This document shows positions 52,677 to 62,706 of a stretch of DNA of 64,000 bases, piece by piece (the first letter of the stretch is position 1; every line of letters begins with the position of its first letter). The notes below the pieces were generated by a model. It made no database searches, had not been told where the DNA came from, and was given only the letters and a program-made list of their open reading frames with translations. The position numbers were made by a program, and so were the translations under genes. The DNA is from Bradyrhizobium sp. STM 3843 (GTDB lineage: Bacteria > Pseudomonadota > Alphaproteobacteria > Rhizobiales > Xanthobacteraceae), in the NCBI RefSeq assembly GCF_000239815.1, contig NZ_CAFK01000157.1, forward strand, positions 1 to 64,000, read 5' to 3'.

Positions 52677-53795
52677 CTAAGAACCCTTGGGGTTGATCTC
52701 GGCGTAGTTGCCGCTGGCGTCCCACTTGTAGACGACGTAGTCGAGCTGCTTGATGTCGCCCTTGGAGTCGTATTGGAGCTTGCCGATCACGGTGTCCCAG
52801 GAACCCGCCTTGATGGTGTCCATCACCTTCTTGGCGTCCGTGGTTCCGGCCTTCTTCGCCGCCTGCGACCACACCTGCATCGCGGCGTAGGTGTAGAGCG
52901 TGTAGCCTTCGGGGTCGATGTTCTTGGCCTTGAACTTATCGACGATCGAGGCGGCCGTCGGCTTCTTGCGCGGGTCGGGGCCGAAGGTGAAGAGCGTGCC
53001 TTCGCCAGCAGGCCCGGTGATCGAGGCATATTCCTTGTCGGCCATCGCATCGCCGGCCATCAGGATCGTCTTGAGGCCCTGATCGCGCATCTGGCGCAGG
53101 ATCAGACCGGCTTCCTGGTGATAGCCGCCGACATAGACGAGATCGATGTTCTCACGCTTCAGGCGCGAGACGATCGCGTTGAAGTCCTTGTCGCCCTTGT
53201 TGTAGGACTCATAGAGCTTCTCGGTGACGCCGGCCTTGTTGAGCGCCTTCTTGGTCTCGTCGGCCAAGCCCTTGCCGTAGGTGGTCTTGTCGTTGAGGAT
53301 CGCGATGTTCTTGCCCTTGAAGTTCTTCGCGATGTAGGCGGCGGCAACCGCACCCTGCTGGTCGTCACGGCCGCAGACACGGGCGACGTTCCAGAGCTTG
53401 CGCTCGGTGAAGGTCGGATTGGTCGAGGCCGGGGTGATCTGCAGCACGTTGCCGTCGGCATAGGCCTCGGAGGCCGGGATCGACGACGACGAGCAGTAAT
53501 GTCCGGCGACAAACGGAATGCCTTGGCCGGCGATCTTCTCGGCGACCGATCGCGCCTGCTTGGGATCGCAGGCATCGTCCTCGGTGTCGAGCGCGAGCTT
53601 CTTGCCGAGCACGCCGCCGGCAGCATTGATGTCCGCGACCGCCATCTCAGCGCCGTTTTTCATCTGTCGTCCGAACGCGGACTCGGTGCCGGTCATGGGA
53701 CCGGCCACCGCAATGGTGAGGTCATCCGCCAGCGCTGCCGTCGAGAGCGCAAGCGTCGCGCCCAGAGCCAAGCCGAAGAGTTTGAGTGGTTTCAT
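52677..53795 (-). CDS. livK: Branched-chain amino-acid-type ABC transporter substrate-binding protein
   Basis: A 372-residue periplasmic protein. The first 23 residues are a signal peptide (KLFGLALGATLALSTAALA, cleaved before DDLT), then a type I periplasmic binding fold (TIAVAGPMTGTESAFGRQMKNGAEMAVADINAAGG, IPFVAGHYCSSSSIPASEAY, VYVGGYHQEAGLILRQMRDQG). Such proteins bind Leu/Ile/Val or other amino acids and small amides. The ATG at 53795 has GAGGA six bases before it. The transporter genes for the same system follow upstream on the same strand (livF, G, M, H); the 141-base gap suggests a separate or additional promoter for livK. Ligand unknown. Confidence 0.92.
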   Translation of the reverse strand: MKPLKLFGLALGATLALSTAALADDLTIAVAGPMTGTESAFGRQMKNGAEMAVADINAAGGVLGKKLALDTEDDACDPKQARSVAEKIAGQGIPFVAGHYCSSSSIPASEAYADGNVLQITPASTNPTFTERKLWNVARVCGRDDQQGAVAAAYIAKNFKGKNIAILNDKTTYGKGLADETKKALNKAGVTEKLYESYNKGDKDFNAIVSRLKRENIDLVYVGGYHQEAGLILRQMRDQGLKTILMAGDAMADKEYASITGPAGEGTLFTFGPDPRKKPTAASIVDKFKAKNIDPEGYTLYTYAAMQVWSQAAKKAGTTDAKKVMDTIKAGSWDTVIGKLQYDSKGDIKQLDYVVYKWDASGNYAEINPKGS

Positions 53796-53936
53796 GAGAA
53801 ATCCTCGCATGATCGATACGGACGTCCCGGGACGGCCGGGTTGGAAGAGCGCGCGCATTGTGGCTGATTTTACCACGAAGTCACCGGCTAATTTCGGGCA
53901 GATGACGCTGGTAACGAAATCTGCCGGATAGAGACC

Positions 53937-54671
53937 TTAGCCGTGCCGGCCGCCTTCGAGATAGGCGGCGCGGATCTCCGGCCGCTGCAGCAACTCAGCG
54001 CCGGAGCCGGCCAGCGTAATCAGGCCGTTGACCAGGACATAGCCGCGATGGGCGAGTTTCAGCGCATGATTGGCGTTCTGTTCGACGATCAGCACCGTGA
54101 GCCCATCCTGCCGGTTGAGCGTGCGGATCGCGTCAAAAATCTGTCGCGCGATCAGCGGCGCCAGACCGAGCGAGGGCTCGTCCAAAAGTAGTAGGCGCGG
54201 ACGGCTCATCAGGGCGCGGCCGATTGCCAGCATCTGCTGCTCACCGCCGGACAGGGTGCCACCACGCTGATCCATCCGCTCCTTCAACCGCGGGAACAAC
54301 GCAAACACGCGCTCCAGGCTGATCGCGCGTTCCGCCTCGCTGGTCTCGGTGGCGTCGGCCCCCATCTGCAGATTTTCCGCCACGCTCATGCGCGGAAAGA
54401 TGCGCCGGCCTTCCGGCGACTGCGCGATCTTGAGCCGGGCGATCTGATGGGTCGGCACCTGGGTGATGTCGGCGCCGTCGAACAGGATCTGGCCCGAGCT
54501 CGCGCGCGGCCGCCCGAAGATCGTCATCATCAAGGTCGACTTGCCGGCGCCATTGGCGCCGATCAGCGCCACGATCTCGCCAGACTTGATGTCGAGATCG
54601 ACGCCCTTGAGCGCTTCAATCTTGCCATAGGCCGCACGCAGGCTGCGGATCGCGAGCAGGGGGGCGCTCAC
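53937..54671 (-). CDS. livF: ABC transporter ATP-binding protein
   Basis: A 244-residue ATPase of the LivF type: Walker A GANGAGKST near residue 38, signature LSGGEQQMLAIGRAL, Walker B LLLLDEPSLGLAPL and the switch histidine region LIVEQNANHAL. It powers uptake together with LivG. It begins with GTG at 54671, overlapping the livG stop (GTGA), a sign of coupled translation. Confidence 0.95.
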   Translation of the reverse strand: MSAPLLAIRSLRAAYGKIEALKGVDLDIKSGEIVALIGANGAGKSTLMMTIFGRPRASSGQILFDGADITQVPTHQIARLKIAQSPEGRRIFPRMSVAENLQMGADATETSEAERAISLERVFALFPRLKERMDQRGGTLSGGEQQMLAIGRALMSRPRLLLLDEPSLGLAPLIARQIFDAIRTLNRQDGLTVLIVEQNANHALKLAHRGYVLVNGLITLAGSGAELLQRPEIRAAYLEGGRHG

Positions 54672-55501
54672 GCCTGGGCCTCCATCACGGCGGCGGCCTC
54701 TTCCTCGTCGGTGCCGAGATAGGCCGCGATCACCTTCGGATCGTCTCTGATATCGCTGGGCGCGCCCTCGGCGATCTTGACGCCATAATCCATCACCACG
54801 ACGCGATCCGAGATTTCCATCACCACGCTCATGTCATGCTCGATCAGCAGGATCGAGGTGCCTTGATCGGCGCGGATCGACAGCAGCAATTCGCTCAACG
54901 CGCCGCTCTCGCGCGCATTGAGGCCCGCGGCCGGTTCATCGAGGCAGAGCAGCGCCGGTTCGGTGCACATCGCGCGCGCGATCTCCAGCCGGCGCTGGTC
55001 GCCATAAGCGAGATTGCCGGCGGCATCATCGGCGCGATCCAGCAGGCCGATGCGCTTGAGCCAGAAGGTCGCCCGCTCGATCGCCTCGCGCTCGGCGCTG
55101 CGCCAGGAGGGAACACCGAACAGCCCGAGCACGGTGAAGCCCGAGGCGCGCATCAGCGCATTGTGCTGCGCGACCATCAGGTTCTCCAGCGCAGTCATGC
55201 CGGGGAACAGGCGGATGTTCTGGAAGGTACGCGCGACCTTGGCCAACTTGGAGATGTTGAAGTCTTTCAGCTTCTGCATCTCGTAGCGGGCGCCGTCCTC
55301 ATGCGTCAGGCAGATCGCGCCTGATGTCGGCTTGTAGAAGCCGGTGATGCAGTTGAACACGGTGGTCTTGCCGGCCCCGTTGGGGCCGATCAGGGCCGTG
55401 ATCTGCCGGCGTCCTGCGGTGAAGGACAGATCGCTGACGGCGACGATGCCGCCAAAACGCATCGTCAGATGCTCGACGCTGAGGATCGGAGCGGCGTTCA
55501 T
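54668..55501 (-). CDS. livG: ABC transporter ATP-binding protein
   Basis: A 277-residue ATPase of the LivG type: Walker A GPNGAGKTT near residue 38, the family-typical signature NLAYGDQRRLEIARAM in place of LSGGQ, Walker B LLCLDEPAAGLNARE and LLIEHDMSVVMEISDRV. It carries the longer helical insert typical of LivG. Its ATG at 55501 overlaps the livM stop (ATGA). Confidence 0.95.
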   Translation of the reverse strand: MNAAPILSVEHLTMRFGGIVAVSDLSFTAGRRQITALIGPNGAGKTTVFNCITGFYKPTSGAICLTHEDGARYEMQKLKDFNISKLAKVARTFQNIRLFPGMTALENLMVAQHNALMRASGFTVLGLFGVPSWRSAEREAIERATFWLKRIGLLDRADDAAGNLAYGDQRRLEIARAMCTEPALLCLDEPAAGLNARESGALSELLLSIRADQGTSILLIEHDMSVVMEISDRVVVMDYGVKIAEGAPSDIRDDPKVIAAYLGTDEEEAAAVMEAQA

Positions 55502-56826
55502 CCGTGACCCTCCTGGACGAGGTCGGACGAAATTGCCTCCGACTTCTGCAAGTAGACCGTCGGCGCGCGATGGCCGATGATGCCGCGCGGCCGCCAGATC
55601 ATCAGCAGCACCATCGCGAGCCCGAACACCAGCATGCGGTAGGTCTCAAGGCCGCGGAACAGTTCGAAGCCGCCGATCATCGCAAGCGCAGCCAGCGCCA
55701 CGCCGAGCTGCGAGCCCATGCCGCCGAGCACGACGATGGCGAGCACGAGCGCCGATTCCTGGAAGGTGAAGGATTCCGGGCTGATGAAGCCTTGGCGGGT
55801 GGCGAAGAAGGCGCCGGCGAAGCCGCCGAACATCGCGCCGGTTGCGAAGGCGGTGAGCTTGGTCGTGGTGGTGTTGATGCCGAGTGCGCGGCAGGCGACC
55901 TCGTCCTCGCGCAACGCCTCCCAGGCTCGCCCGATCGGCAGCCGGCGCAACCGGATCGTCACCCAGTTGGTGAGCAGCGCCAGCGCCAGGATCAGGTAGA
56001 ACAGGAGCACGATGCGGTGGGTCGGCGAGAACGGAATGCCGAGCTTGGCGGCCAGCCCATCGGGACCGGGCGTCAGCGGAATGCCGAACAGGCTCGGGCG
56101 GGGAATACCGGAGATGCCGTTCGGTCCGCCGGTTAGGCTCTGCCAGTTGAGGATGACAAGGCGGATGATCTCGCCGAAGGCAAGCGTGACGATGGCCAGA
56201 TAGTCGCCGCGCAGCCGCAGCACGGGAAAGCCGAGCAGCACGCCCCAGAAGGCGGCGAGGATACCGGCGAGCGGCAGGCAGACCCAGAACGACAGGTCGA
56301 ATGTGGTCGACAGCAGGCCGTAGGAATAGGCGCCGACCGCGTAGAAGGCGACATAGCCGAGGTCGAGCAGGCCCGCGAGCCCGACCACGACGTTAAGGCC
56401 CCAGCCCAGCATGACATAGGTCAGGACCAGGATCGCGAGATCGAGAATGTAGCGCTGGTTGTAGAAGATCACGGGCACCAGCAGCGTGAAGATGAGCAGC
56501 GCCGGTGCCAGGAACTGGCCAGCCAGCGCCATGCCGCGCCCGACAACAGGCGGGATCAGCACGGCCGTGCCACCCCGTGGCCCGAGCCACCGCCGGAACA
56601 GCTCGACCGCGATCGAGCCGACGAACACCGCGGCCACGAGTCCGGCGAGTTCGTTGAAGCGGGTCCAATAGATCAGTTGTCCGGTCGGACCGGCTTCAGT
56701 GCGGATACCGACCATCAGCGAAAACAGGCCGAGTGCGACCAGCGCGCTCAGGAAGGCTTTCTTGAGGATGGCGGCCGCCCCCATCGGGTGGCTGGCTTTC
56801 GAGGATGCGGGAAAGGGCGCGCTCAC
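55498..56826 (-). CDS. livM: Branched-chain amino-acid ABC transporter permease LivM
   Basis: A 442-residue permease with about ten membrane helices. The LivM core is evident from AILVLTYVMLGWGLNVVVGLAGLLDLGYVAFYAVGAYSYG, through LRLRGDYLAIVTLAFGEIIRLVILNW to the EEA-like WEALREDEVACRALGINTTTTKLTAFATGA. The N-terminal 100 residues carry extra helices, as in many proteobacterial LivM proteins. The start is GTG at 56826, 12 bases after the livH stop. Confidence 0.94.
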   Translation of the reverse strand: MSAPFPASSKASHPMGAAAILKKAFLSALVALGLFSLMVGIRTEAGPTGQLIYWTRFNELAGLVAAVFVGSIAVELFRRWLGPRGGTAVLIPPVVGRGMALAGQFLAPALLIFTLLVPVIFYNQRYILDLAILVLTYVMLGWGLNVVVGLAGLLDLGYVAFYAVGAYSYGLLSTTFDLSFWVCLPLAGILAAFWGVLLGFPVLRLRGDYLAIVTLAFGEIIRLVILNWQSLTGGPNGISGIPRPSLFGIPLTPGPDGLAAKLGIPFSPTHRIVLLFYLILALALLTNWVTIRLRRLPIGRAWEALREDEVACRALGINTTTTKLTAFATGAMFGGFAGAFFATRQGFISPESFTFQESALVLAIVVLGGMGSQLGVALAALAMIGGFELFRGLETYRMLVFGLAMVLLMIWRPRGIIGHRAPTVYLQKSEAISSDLVQEGHG

Positions 56827-56838
56827 GCGGATGACCGT

Positions 56839-57756
56839 TCAGACTTTTTCGATTTCGGGCCGGCCGAGCAGGCCGGTCGGAAGGAAGATCAAGACCACGA
56901 TCAGGATCGAGAACGCCGCGACGTCCTTGTATTCGACCGAGAAATAGGCCGACCAGAAGGTCTCGATCAGGCCGATCGCAAGGCCGCCGAGCATCGCACC
57001 GGGCAGGGAGCCGATGCCGCCGAGCACAGCGGCGGTGAACGCTTTGATGCCGGCGACGAAGCCCATGAAGAAATCGACCAGGCCGTAATAGAGCAGGTAC
57101 ATCATGCCGGCGACCGCGGCGAGCGCTGCGCCGATCACGAAGGTCATGGAGATGGTGCGGTCGACGTCGACGCCGAGCAGCGCCGCCATGGTCTGATCCT
57201 GCTCGCAGGCCCGCATGTCGCGTCCGAGCCGGGTGCGCGACACCAGCCAGGTGAACAGCAGGAGCAGAACGATGGTGGTGATGACCACGACGATCTGGAC
57301 GTTTGACAGCTGTACGACAAAACCCTCCGCACCCTCGTGCAGGGTGTGGCCGCCGGTGATGATCGGCGGCACCGGCTTGACGCGCGCGCCCTGCGCCACT
57401 TGCGAGTAGTTGGTGAGGACGAACGACATGCCGATTGCCGACAGCATCGGCGCCAGCCGGAACGAGTGCCGCAGTGGCCGGTACGCGATGCGCTCGACAG
57501 TCCAGCCATAGAGGGCGGTGATCGCCATCGAAACCAGGAGCACGATCAGGAGGATCACTGGGACCGCCGTCAGTCCGATCGATACCAGGATCAGGAAGGA
57601 GATCAGCGCGATGAAGCCACCGATCATGAAGATGTCGCCATGGGCGAAGTTGATCATGCCGACGATGCCATAGACCATGGTGTAGCCGATGGCGATCAGG
57701 CCGTAGATCGAGCCGAGGACGAGGCCGTTGATGAGCTGCTGCGCGAAATAATCCAT
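56839..57756 (-). CDS. livH: Branched-chain amino-acid ABC transporter permease LivH
   Basis: A 305-residue permease with eight or so helices: the family start FAQQLINGLVLGSIYGLIAIGYTMVYGIVGMINFAHGDIFMIGGFIAL, the EAA-like SRTRLGRDMRACEQDQTMAALLGVDVDRTISMTFVIGAALAAVAG, and the closing AFTAAVLGGIGSLPGAMLGGLAIGLIE. The ATG at 57756 starts the conserved sequence; a longer frame to 57900 is rejected. It is the first gene of the livHMGF-K cluster. Confidence 0.95.
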   Translation of the reverse strand: MDYFAQQLINGLVLGSIYGLIAIGYTMVYGIVGMINFAHGDIFMIGGFIALISFLILVSIGLTAVPVILLIVLLVSMAITALYGWTVERIAYRPLRHSFRLAPMLSAIGMSFVLTNYSQVAQGARVKPVPPIITGGHTLHEGAEGFVVQLSNVQIVVVITTIVLLLLFTWLVSRTRLGRDMRACEQDQTMAALLGVDVDRTISMTFVIGAALAAVAGMMYLLYYGLVDFFMGFVAGIKAFTAAVLGGIGSLPGAMLGGLAIGLIETFWSAYFSVEYKDVAAFSILIVVLIFLPTGLLGRPEIEKV

Positions 57757-58289
57757 GAACTGCCGACAATGGTTCGCCAACGCGGCACGGACCGAACAGC
57801 AGTTTCCCCTTCTGCCGATCGGGAGATCCCCCCGCCACCGCCTGCCGCGACTCCGTCCCAGTGTCCCCAGGGCGACGCGACAGATGGGTTCTAACAGCAA
57901 GAAACTGCAGGCGGCAACAGAGTGCGCTGCCGCAAATGCGGGCTTTTCCCGCCTTGTTTGGTGGCGGTGTTACCTTTGCAACGCCGCCGCCTCAGAATTG
58001 CCATCGGAGATCGCGGACAAACAGATTGTTCCATTGCAACCAGGGTTAGAGCGGGCTCAGGGGAGGCCTGGGTCTCAAAGGGAGTTTCGGTCTAAAGTCT
58101 AATGCACGCTCCGTCCGAGGCGAGCGGGAGCTGCCATCGGCACCTCGCTCAGGCCGGCGCAGGTAGTGTCGCACCCGCGTCCGCCCATTAAGGTAAACAA
58201 AGGGTTTAAATTGCCCGCCGCATTTTGAGCGCGTTACCTCCGTTAGATCGAGGCAACGGTCCTCGGGGCAGGAGACGGCGGAGAGCGAC
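57757..58289. other. 533-base divergent intergenic region
   Basis: This interval lies between livH (minus) and a small membrane protein gene (plus). No ORF in it looks real. It should hold the liv operon promoter, but I could not pick a convincing one; no sigma-54, EcfG or FixK-type site is present. An AT-rich patch near 58190-58212 precedes the next gene. Confidence 0.5.
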
Positions 58290-58817
58290 ATGTCCAAGAA
58301 CTGGCGGCTCAGTTCCTTCAGCGGCGCGCTGCTTGCGGCCTATTTCATTCCGATCTGGAGCATCATTGCTTTCCGGATCATGGTCGCGCCCGTCCACGGC
58401 CTGTTCGAGCGGCCCAACATCTCGGTTGCACTGTTCGTGAGTGACTACCTGCACCTGGCCGGGGTCGGGACGATGCGCGCGGCCTGGCTGTTGGCGCTGG
58501 CGCGGCTGACGGTCGCGGCGTTCTTTGCAATCTTCCTGATCCTGATCAGCGTGCCGCGGCTGCGCAAGGCCGGAGGCGGTGAGGAGGCCCTTGGCATTGC
58601 GCTCGGGCTTGGCAGCCTCATCAGCTTCTTCAGCATGGTGGTGGCGTCTCGGGTGGGCGAGGCCGAGGCGCTGCGGCTGCACGCCACCGAGTTGATGCTG
58701 CTGCTCGGCACCGCCATCGTGATGCTGGTCGAGCCGCCGATGCAGTCCAGAGTGCGGACATCGGACGACCAGCCGGCTACGCGCGGCGTCGAACACTCGG
58801 CTGCGCATCGGGCCTGA
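58290..58817 (+). CDS. Hypothetical membrane protein
   Basis: A 175-residue protein with four hydrophobic segments (SGALLAAYFIPIWSIIAFRIM, RAAWLLALARLTVAAFFAIFLILI, ALGIALGLGSLISFFSMVVA, TELMLLLGTAIVMLVEP) and a short polar tail. No family recognised. The ATG at 58290 has GGAGAGCGAC before it. It converges with the hydrogenase protease gene. A link to hydrogen metabolism is not evident. Confidence 0.7.
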   Translation: MSKNWRLSSFSGALLAAYFIPIWSIIAFRIMVAPVHGLFERPNISVALFVSDYLHLAGVGTMRAAWLLALARLTVAAFFAIFLILISVPRLRKAGGGEEALGIALGLGSLISFFSMVVASRVGEAEALRLHATELMLLLGTAIVMLVEPPMQSRVRTSDDQPATRGVEHSAAHRA

Positions 58818-58846
58818 CCTGCAGCTGAGTTGCGGCGACGCCGCCT

Positions 58847-59344
58847 TCAGGTCTCGGCCGGCGCCGCGAGGCTGTTCATCCGGCCGATCTCGGTGATGAT
58901 CCGTTCAGCCGTGGCATCGAGAGCGGCCGCCACCTTGGGCGTGATTGCGCCGCCGGCATCGAAGCAGGCGCCCTCTATCGCGTAGACGATCGTGGGGTTG
59001 GGAAGGACGCCCAATTCGCGGGCGAGGGCGATCGCCTCGGCCAGACCGAAGGCATGGCTTGATGCAAGCGATGGGCAGGGGGGCAGCTCATCCTGCGCGG
59101 CGTCGAGGCGATGGATGCGCCCCGGTGTTCCCATGGGGGCGGCGGCGTCGACACAGATCAGCGCGTCGTATTTCGCCCAGTCCTCGACAAGGCCTAGGAT
59201 ATCGCCATTGCACACGAGAAGCGCCACGTCGGACGGCAGCCGTCGTGCCAGCCTGTGCGCGACACCCACGCCAACGGCGTCATCGCCGCGGTCGACATTG
59301 CCGATGCCGAGGACCGCGATCCGCCTGTGCGCGGGATCGTTCAC
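58847..59344 (-). CDS. Hydrogenase maturation protease
   Basis: A 165-residue endopeptidase of the HycI/HoxW/HyaD family: the nickel-sensing first motif [22 protein letters not shown] and the aspartate in [13 protein letters not shown]. It cleaves the C-terminal tail of the large subunit after nickel insertion, and that subunit indeed keeps such a tail here. It starts with GTG at 59344, overlapping the large-subunit stop (GTGA), and is the last gene of the operon. Confidence 0.92.
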   Translation of the reverse strand: MNDPAHRRIAVLGIGNVDRGDDAVGVGVAHRLARRLPSDVALLVCNGDILGLVEDWAKYDALICVDAAAPMGTPGRIHRLDAAQDELPPCPSLASSHAFGLAEAIALARELGVLPNPTIVYAIEGACFDAGGAITPKVAAALDATAERIITEIGRMNSLAAPAET

Positions 59345-60630
59345 GACCGATGCACCGTCAGCTTCAGGAAGTGCGTCGAGCAGGAAATGCAGGGATCATA
59401 GTTGCGGATGGTCTGTTCGCAGCGGGCACGGATGACCTCGTCCGGCTGGTCGAGCAGCGAACCGGCGACAACGGCAAGGTCCGCCTCGATGCTCGGCTGA
59501 TTCTGCGATGTCGGCGGCACGATGCGTGCCCGCGCGATGGTGCCGTCTTCTGCGAACTCATAGCGATGCCAGCAGATGCCGCGCGGCGCCTCGGTGCAGC
59601 CGAAGCCTGTGCCTGCGCGGGGAACGAGGGGGACCGCGGCCTCCGCCGGCGGCTCATAGGCTGTGATGATGCGAAGCGCCTCTTCGCAGGCGAACAGGAT
59701 CTCGATCGCCCGCACGACGATGCTCTTGAACGGGTTCCGGCATATCCGATCCAACCCGACCTCTTCGGCCAGCGCCTGAACGGTTGACGGCAACCGGTCG
59801 AAATTCAGCGCGTAGCGGGCGAGCGGACCGACGAGATAGGCGCCGCGCCGCTTCAGGAGCGAATGCAGTGCGGTGGAGTGAGGAACGTGCCGCTCCTCGA
59901 ACTCCGATTCATAGTCGGCGATATCGATGTCGATGTCGCAACTGGAGACGAGCCGCCCCTCGTTGAGCGGATATTCGTTCTCGTGACGCAGCGCGACGAA
60001 TTCGTAGTCCCGCTCGAGATCCGGGAATGGAAAGGTGGCGACCCAGCGGACCAGATCGGTGGCGATGTTGCGGGCGTTCTCCAGGCGCTCCACCAGCGTC
60101 TGCAACTCTGCGCGACTGGGCACGCGATGGAAGCCGCCGGGCTTGACGTTGACGGGATGGATCTCGCGTCCGCCGAGCAGGCGCATGATGTCGTTGCCGG
60201 CCTTCTTGAGCGCGAGCGCGCTGCGCACGAGGTCGCCATGATCGCGCGCCATCCGGATCGCATCCGGAAGGCCCAGGAAGTCGGGCGCATGCAGCATCAC
60301 CACATGCAGGGCATGGCTCTCGATCCATTCGCCGCAATAGATCAGCCGGCGCAGCGCGCGGAGCTGGCCGTCGACCTTCGTCCCGAACGCATCCTCGATC
60401 GCATGGACCACGCTCATCTGGTAGGCGATCGGACATATTCCGCAGATGCGGGCGACGATGTCGGGGGTCTCGGCGTAGCCGCGCCCGCGCAGGAACGCCT
60501 CGAAGAAGCGGGGCGGCTCGAAGATCCGCAACTGCGCCGAGGTGACGGCATCGCCGGTGATCTCGATGTCGAGCGCGCCTTCGCCCTCGACCCGGGCGAG
60601 ATAGTCGACGTTGATCGTTTTAGTCGGCAT
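59341..60630 (-). CDS. NiFe hydrogenase large (alpha) subunit, group 3b-like
   Basis: A 429-residue catalytic subunit. The nickel-ligand pairs are RICGICP (Cys63, Cys66) near the N-terminus and DPCISCSTH (Cys414, Cys417) near the end, with RVEGEG at residue 13. Nine residues (FLKLTVHRS) follow His420, the expected protease target. The short length and the company of beta and gamma subunits match soluble NADP-linked hydrogenases (group 3b, sulfhydrogenase type) rather than the longer HoxH or membrane types; group assignment is by gene order and eye. The start ATG at 60630 overlaps the small-subunit gene by 11 bases. No hyp genes are in view. Confidence 0.93.
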   Translation of the reverse strand: MPTKTINVDYLARVEGEGALDIEITGDAVTSAQLRIFEPPRFFEAFLRGRGYAETPDIVARICGICPIAYQMSVVHAIEDAFGTKVDGQLRALRRLIYCGEWIESHALHVVMLHAPDFLGLPDAIRMARDHGDLVRSALALKKAGNDIMRLLGGREIHPVNVKPGGFHRVPSRAELQTLVERLENARNIATDLVRWVATFPFPDLERDYEFVALRHENEYPLNEGRLVSSCDIDIDIADYESEFEERHVPHSTALHSLLKRRGAYLVGPLARYALNFDRLPSTVQALAEEVGLDRICRNPFKSIVVRAIEILFACEEALRIITAYEPPAEAAVPLVPRAGTGFGCTEAPRGICWHRYEFAEDGTIARARIVPPTSQNQPSIEADLAVVAGSLLDQPDEVIRARCEQTIRNYDPCISCSTHFLKLTVHRS

Positions 60631-61396
60631 GGGCCTCGCTTTCCTTTCGGAACGGTTCGGCTGCGGCGTTGAAGGTTTGCAAGGCGCGGCGGATATCGCG
60701 CGGGCTCGCGCCCAGCGTGCGCCACTCGCGCCCCAGTGCGGCCATGTTGGGCGTCTCCATCGGGCCGTAGCAGCCGTAACAGCCGCGCCGGTAGGCCGGA
60801 CAGATCGCGCCGCAGCCGGCATGGGTCACCGGTCCGAGGCACGGCTGGCCCTGGACCATCACGCACACGGTGCCGCGCTGCTTGCACTCGATGCAGACGC
60901 TGTGGGCGGCGATCGCTGGCTTGCGTCCGGCGAGGAAGGCCGAGATCAGTTCGATCAGCTGCTCCTTATTGATCGGACAGCCATGGAGCTCATAGTCGAC
61001 AGTGACATGCGCCGAGATCGGCGTCGATGTCGCGAGCGTGGAGATGTAGTGCGGGGAGGCGTAGACCGCCGCGACGAAATCATTCACGTCGGCGAAATTG
61101 CGCAAGGCCTGGATGCCGCCGCTGGTTGCACAAGCGCCGATCGTTACCAGATGCCTGGATTGCTGCCTGACTTTGAGAATGCGTTCCGCATCATGCGCTG
61201 TCGTGATCGAGCCCTCGACCAGCGAGAGATCGTAGGGTCCTTCAAGAACCGCGCTCGAGGCTTCCGGGAAATTGGCAATCTCGACCGCGCCGGCCAGCGT
61301 CAGGAGCTCGTCCTCGCAATCGAGCAGCGACAGCTGGCAGCCGTCGCAGGAGGCGAATTTCCAGACCGCGAGCCGCGGACGCCGGTCTCGATCCAT
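60620..61396 (-). CDS. NiFe hydrogenase small (delta) subunit
   Basis: A 258-residue soluble small subunit with the proximal-cluster cysteines KFASCDGCQ (Cys17, Cys20), GACATSGG and ELHGCPINK, and further clusters in the C-terminal half ([35 protein letters not shown]). There is no twin-arginine signal or membrane tail, so the enzyme is cytoplasmic. It relays electrons from the NiFe site to the gamma/beta part. The ATG at 61396 lies one base after the gamma stop. Confidence 0.94.
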   Translation of the reverse strand: MDRDRRPRLAVWKFASCDGCQLSLLDCEDELLTLAGAVEIANFPEASSAVLEGPYDLSLVEGSITTAHDAERILKVRQQSRHLVTIGACATSGGIQALRNFADVNDFVAAVYASPHYISTLATSTPISAHVTVDYELHGCPINKEQLIELISAFLAGRKPAIAAHSVCIECKQRGTVCVMVQGQPCLGPVTHAGCGAICPAYRRGCYGCYGPMETPNMAALGREWRTLGASPRDIRRALQTFNAAAEPFRKESEAHAD

Positions 61397-61397
61397 C

Positions 61398-62246
61398 TCA
61401 AATCTCCCGGAGGGTCAAAAGGCGCTCGATCCTGTCGAACCGCATCACCGGACCATCCTTGCAGACGAAGGTCGGTCCGAACTGGCAGTGACCGCAAAGA
61501 CCGATTGCGCACTTCATGTTGCGCTCCATCGATAGATAGATCTGGTTCGAGGCGACGCCGGCATCGCGCAGGGCATTGGCCGTGAACCGCATCATGATCT
61601 CCGGCCCACACACCAGCGCGACTGTGTCGTGCGGACTGAAGGACACGCGCGGGATCAAGGCAGGCACCACGCCGACGTGGCCGTGCCAGTTGCTGTCGGC
61701 ATGATCCACGGTGACCTCGACGGCGATGTCGAGGCGTCCCCGCCATGCTGCAAGCTGGTCGTGGAACAGAATATCCTCGGGGTGGCGGCAGCCGAACAGG
61801 ATCGCGACGCGACCATAGCGGGCCCGGTTGGCGAGCACGTGGGTGATGGCGGGCCGCAGCGGGGCCAGACCGAGGCCGCCGGCAATGATGAGGATGTCGG
61901 AGCCTTCCGCCGCGGTGACCGGCCATTCCGTCCCGAACGGTCCGCGAACGCCGAGCGTGGCCCCGATGTCGAGCGCCGCGATCGCCCGGCTCACGGCGCC
62001 AACGTCCCGCACAGTATGCACGAAGCCTGTGCTGTCCGTGCCATCGCCGCTGATGCTGATCGCGATCTCGCCGATCCCGAACGCATAGAGCATGTTGAAC
62101 TGACCCGGCGCATAGCTCGGCCGGGACCCTTGCGACGGTTTGATCTCCAGCGTCACCACATCGGAGAGTTCGCGACGGACATGCGCGACTTTGTAGAGCT
62201 GCGGCACGAACGGGTCGATCTGGGCCGCTGCGGTCAGCAGGGGCAT
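61398..62246 (-). CDS. Hydrogenase gamma subunit, FAD/NAD(P)-binding oxidoreductase
   Basis: A 282-residue ferredoxin-NADP reductase-like protein. The FAD site lies in [26 protein letters not shown], the NAD(P) site in [17 protein letters not shown] and [12 protein letters not shown], and the C-terminal 2Fe-2S cysteines in [18 protein letters not shown]. It connects the hydrogenase core to pyridine nucleotides. The ATG at 62246 lies two bases after the stop of the cyclic-nucleotide-binding gene (TGAGATG) and is chosen over ATGs at 62261 and 62267. Confidence 0.92.
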   Translation of the reverse strand: MPLLTAAAQIDPFVPQLYKVAHVRRELSDVVTLEIKPSQGSRPSYAPGQFNMLYAFGIGEIAISISGDGTDSTGFVHTVRDVGAVSRAIAALDIGATLGVRGPFGTEWPVTAAEGSDILIIAGGLGLAPLRPAITHVLANRARYGRVAILFGCRHPEDILFHDQLAAWRGRLDIAVEVTVDHADSNWHGHVGVVPALIPRVSFSPHDTVALVCGPEIMMRFTANALRDAGVASNQIYLSMERNMKCAIGLCGHCQFGPTFVCKDGPVMRFDRIERLLTLREI

Positions 62247-62247
62247 C

Positions 62248-62706
62248 TCAGCGCTTTCCATAGACATTGAGGATCTGCAGCCGCGTGGCATTGAGACGCT
62301 TCACCAGGATGGGGGCAAAGCGCTTCATCATCTCGTATCCCAGATGGTGGTCGGCCTCGCATTTGCCGCGCAGGCAGGCTGCGTCGATGCCGACCGCCCG
62401 CACCAGCTCGACCGCGCGCGCATCAGAGGTCCACCGATAGGGTGGCAACAGCCACGAGGCCCCGACGATCTCGCCTTCGCCGAGCGTCGAGATGACGATC
62501 GGCGACTGGGCGGGGGCTGCGATTTCGAGCGCGACCTTGCCGTGTCGGATCAGGAAGAACTCGTTCGCCGGATCGCCCTCGCGGAACAGATATTGGCCTG
62601 GATCGAAGCGATGATTGCGGGCGCAGCCGGCGACCAGCGCGATCTGATCCTCGGGGCACGCGGCGAAGAACGCATGTTCTCTCAGGATGTGTTCAAGTCC
62701 CGCCAT
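62248..62706 (-). CDS. Cyclic-nucleotide-binding domain protein inside the hydrogenase operon
   Basis: A 152-residue protein made of a Crp-type effector domain only: [26 protein letters not shown] and [43 protein letters not shown], followed by a C-terminal helix ([21 protein letters not shown]). It has no helix-turn-helix, so it cannot act as a regulator by itself; it more likely binds a ligand and the enzyme. Its ATG at 62706 overlaps the beta-subunit stop by 14 bases, and the gamma start follows its own stop, so it is made in step with the hydrogenase subunits. Whether it binds cAMP cannot be told. Confidence 0.9.
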   Translation of the reverse strand: MAGLEHILREHAFFAACPEDQIALVAGCARNHRFDPGQYLFREGDPANEFFLIRHGKVALEIAAPAQSPIVISTLGEGEIVGASWLLPPYRWTSDARAVELVRAVGIDAACLRGKCEADHHLGYEMMKRFAPILVKRLNATRLQILNVYGKR

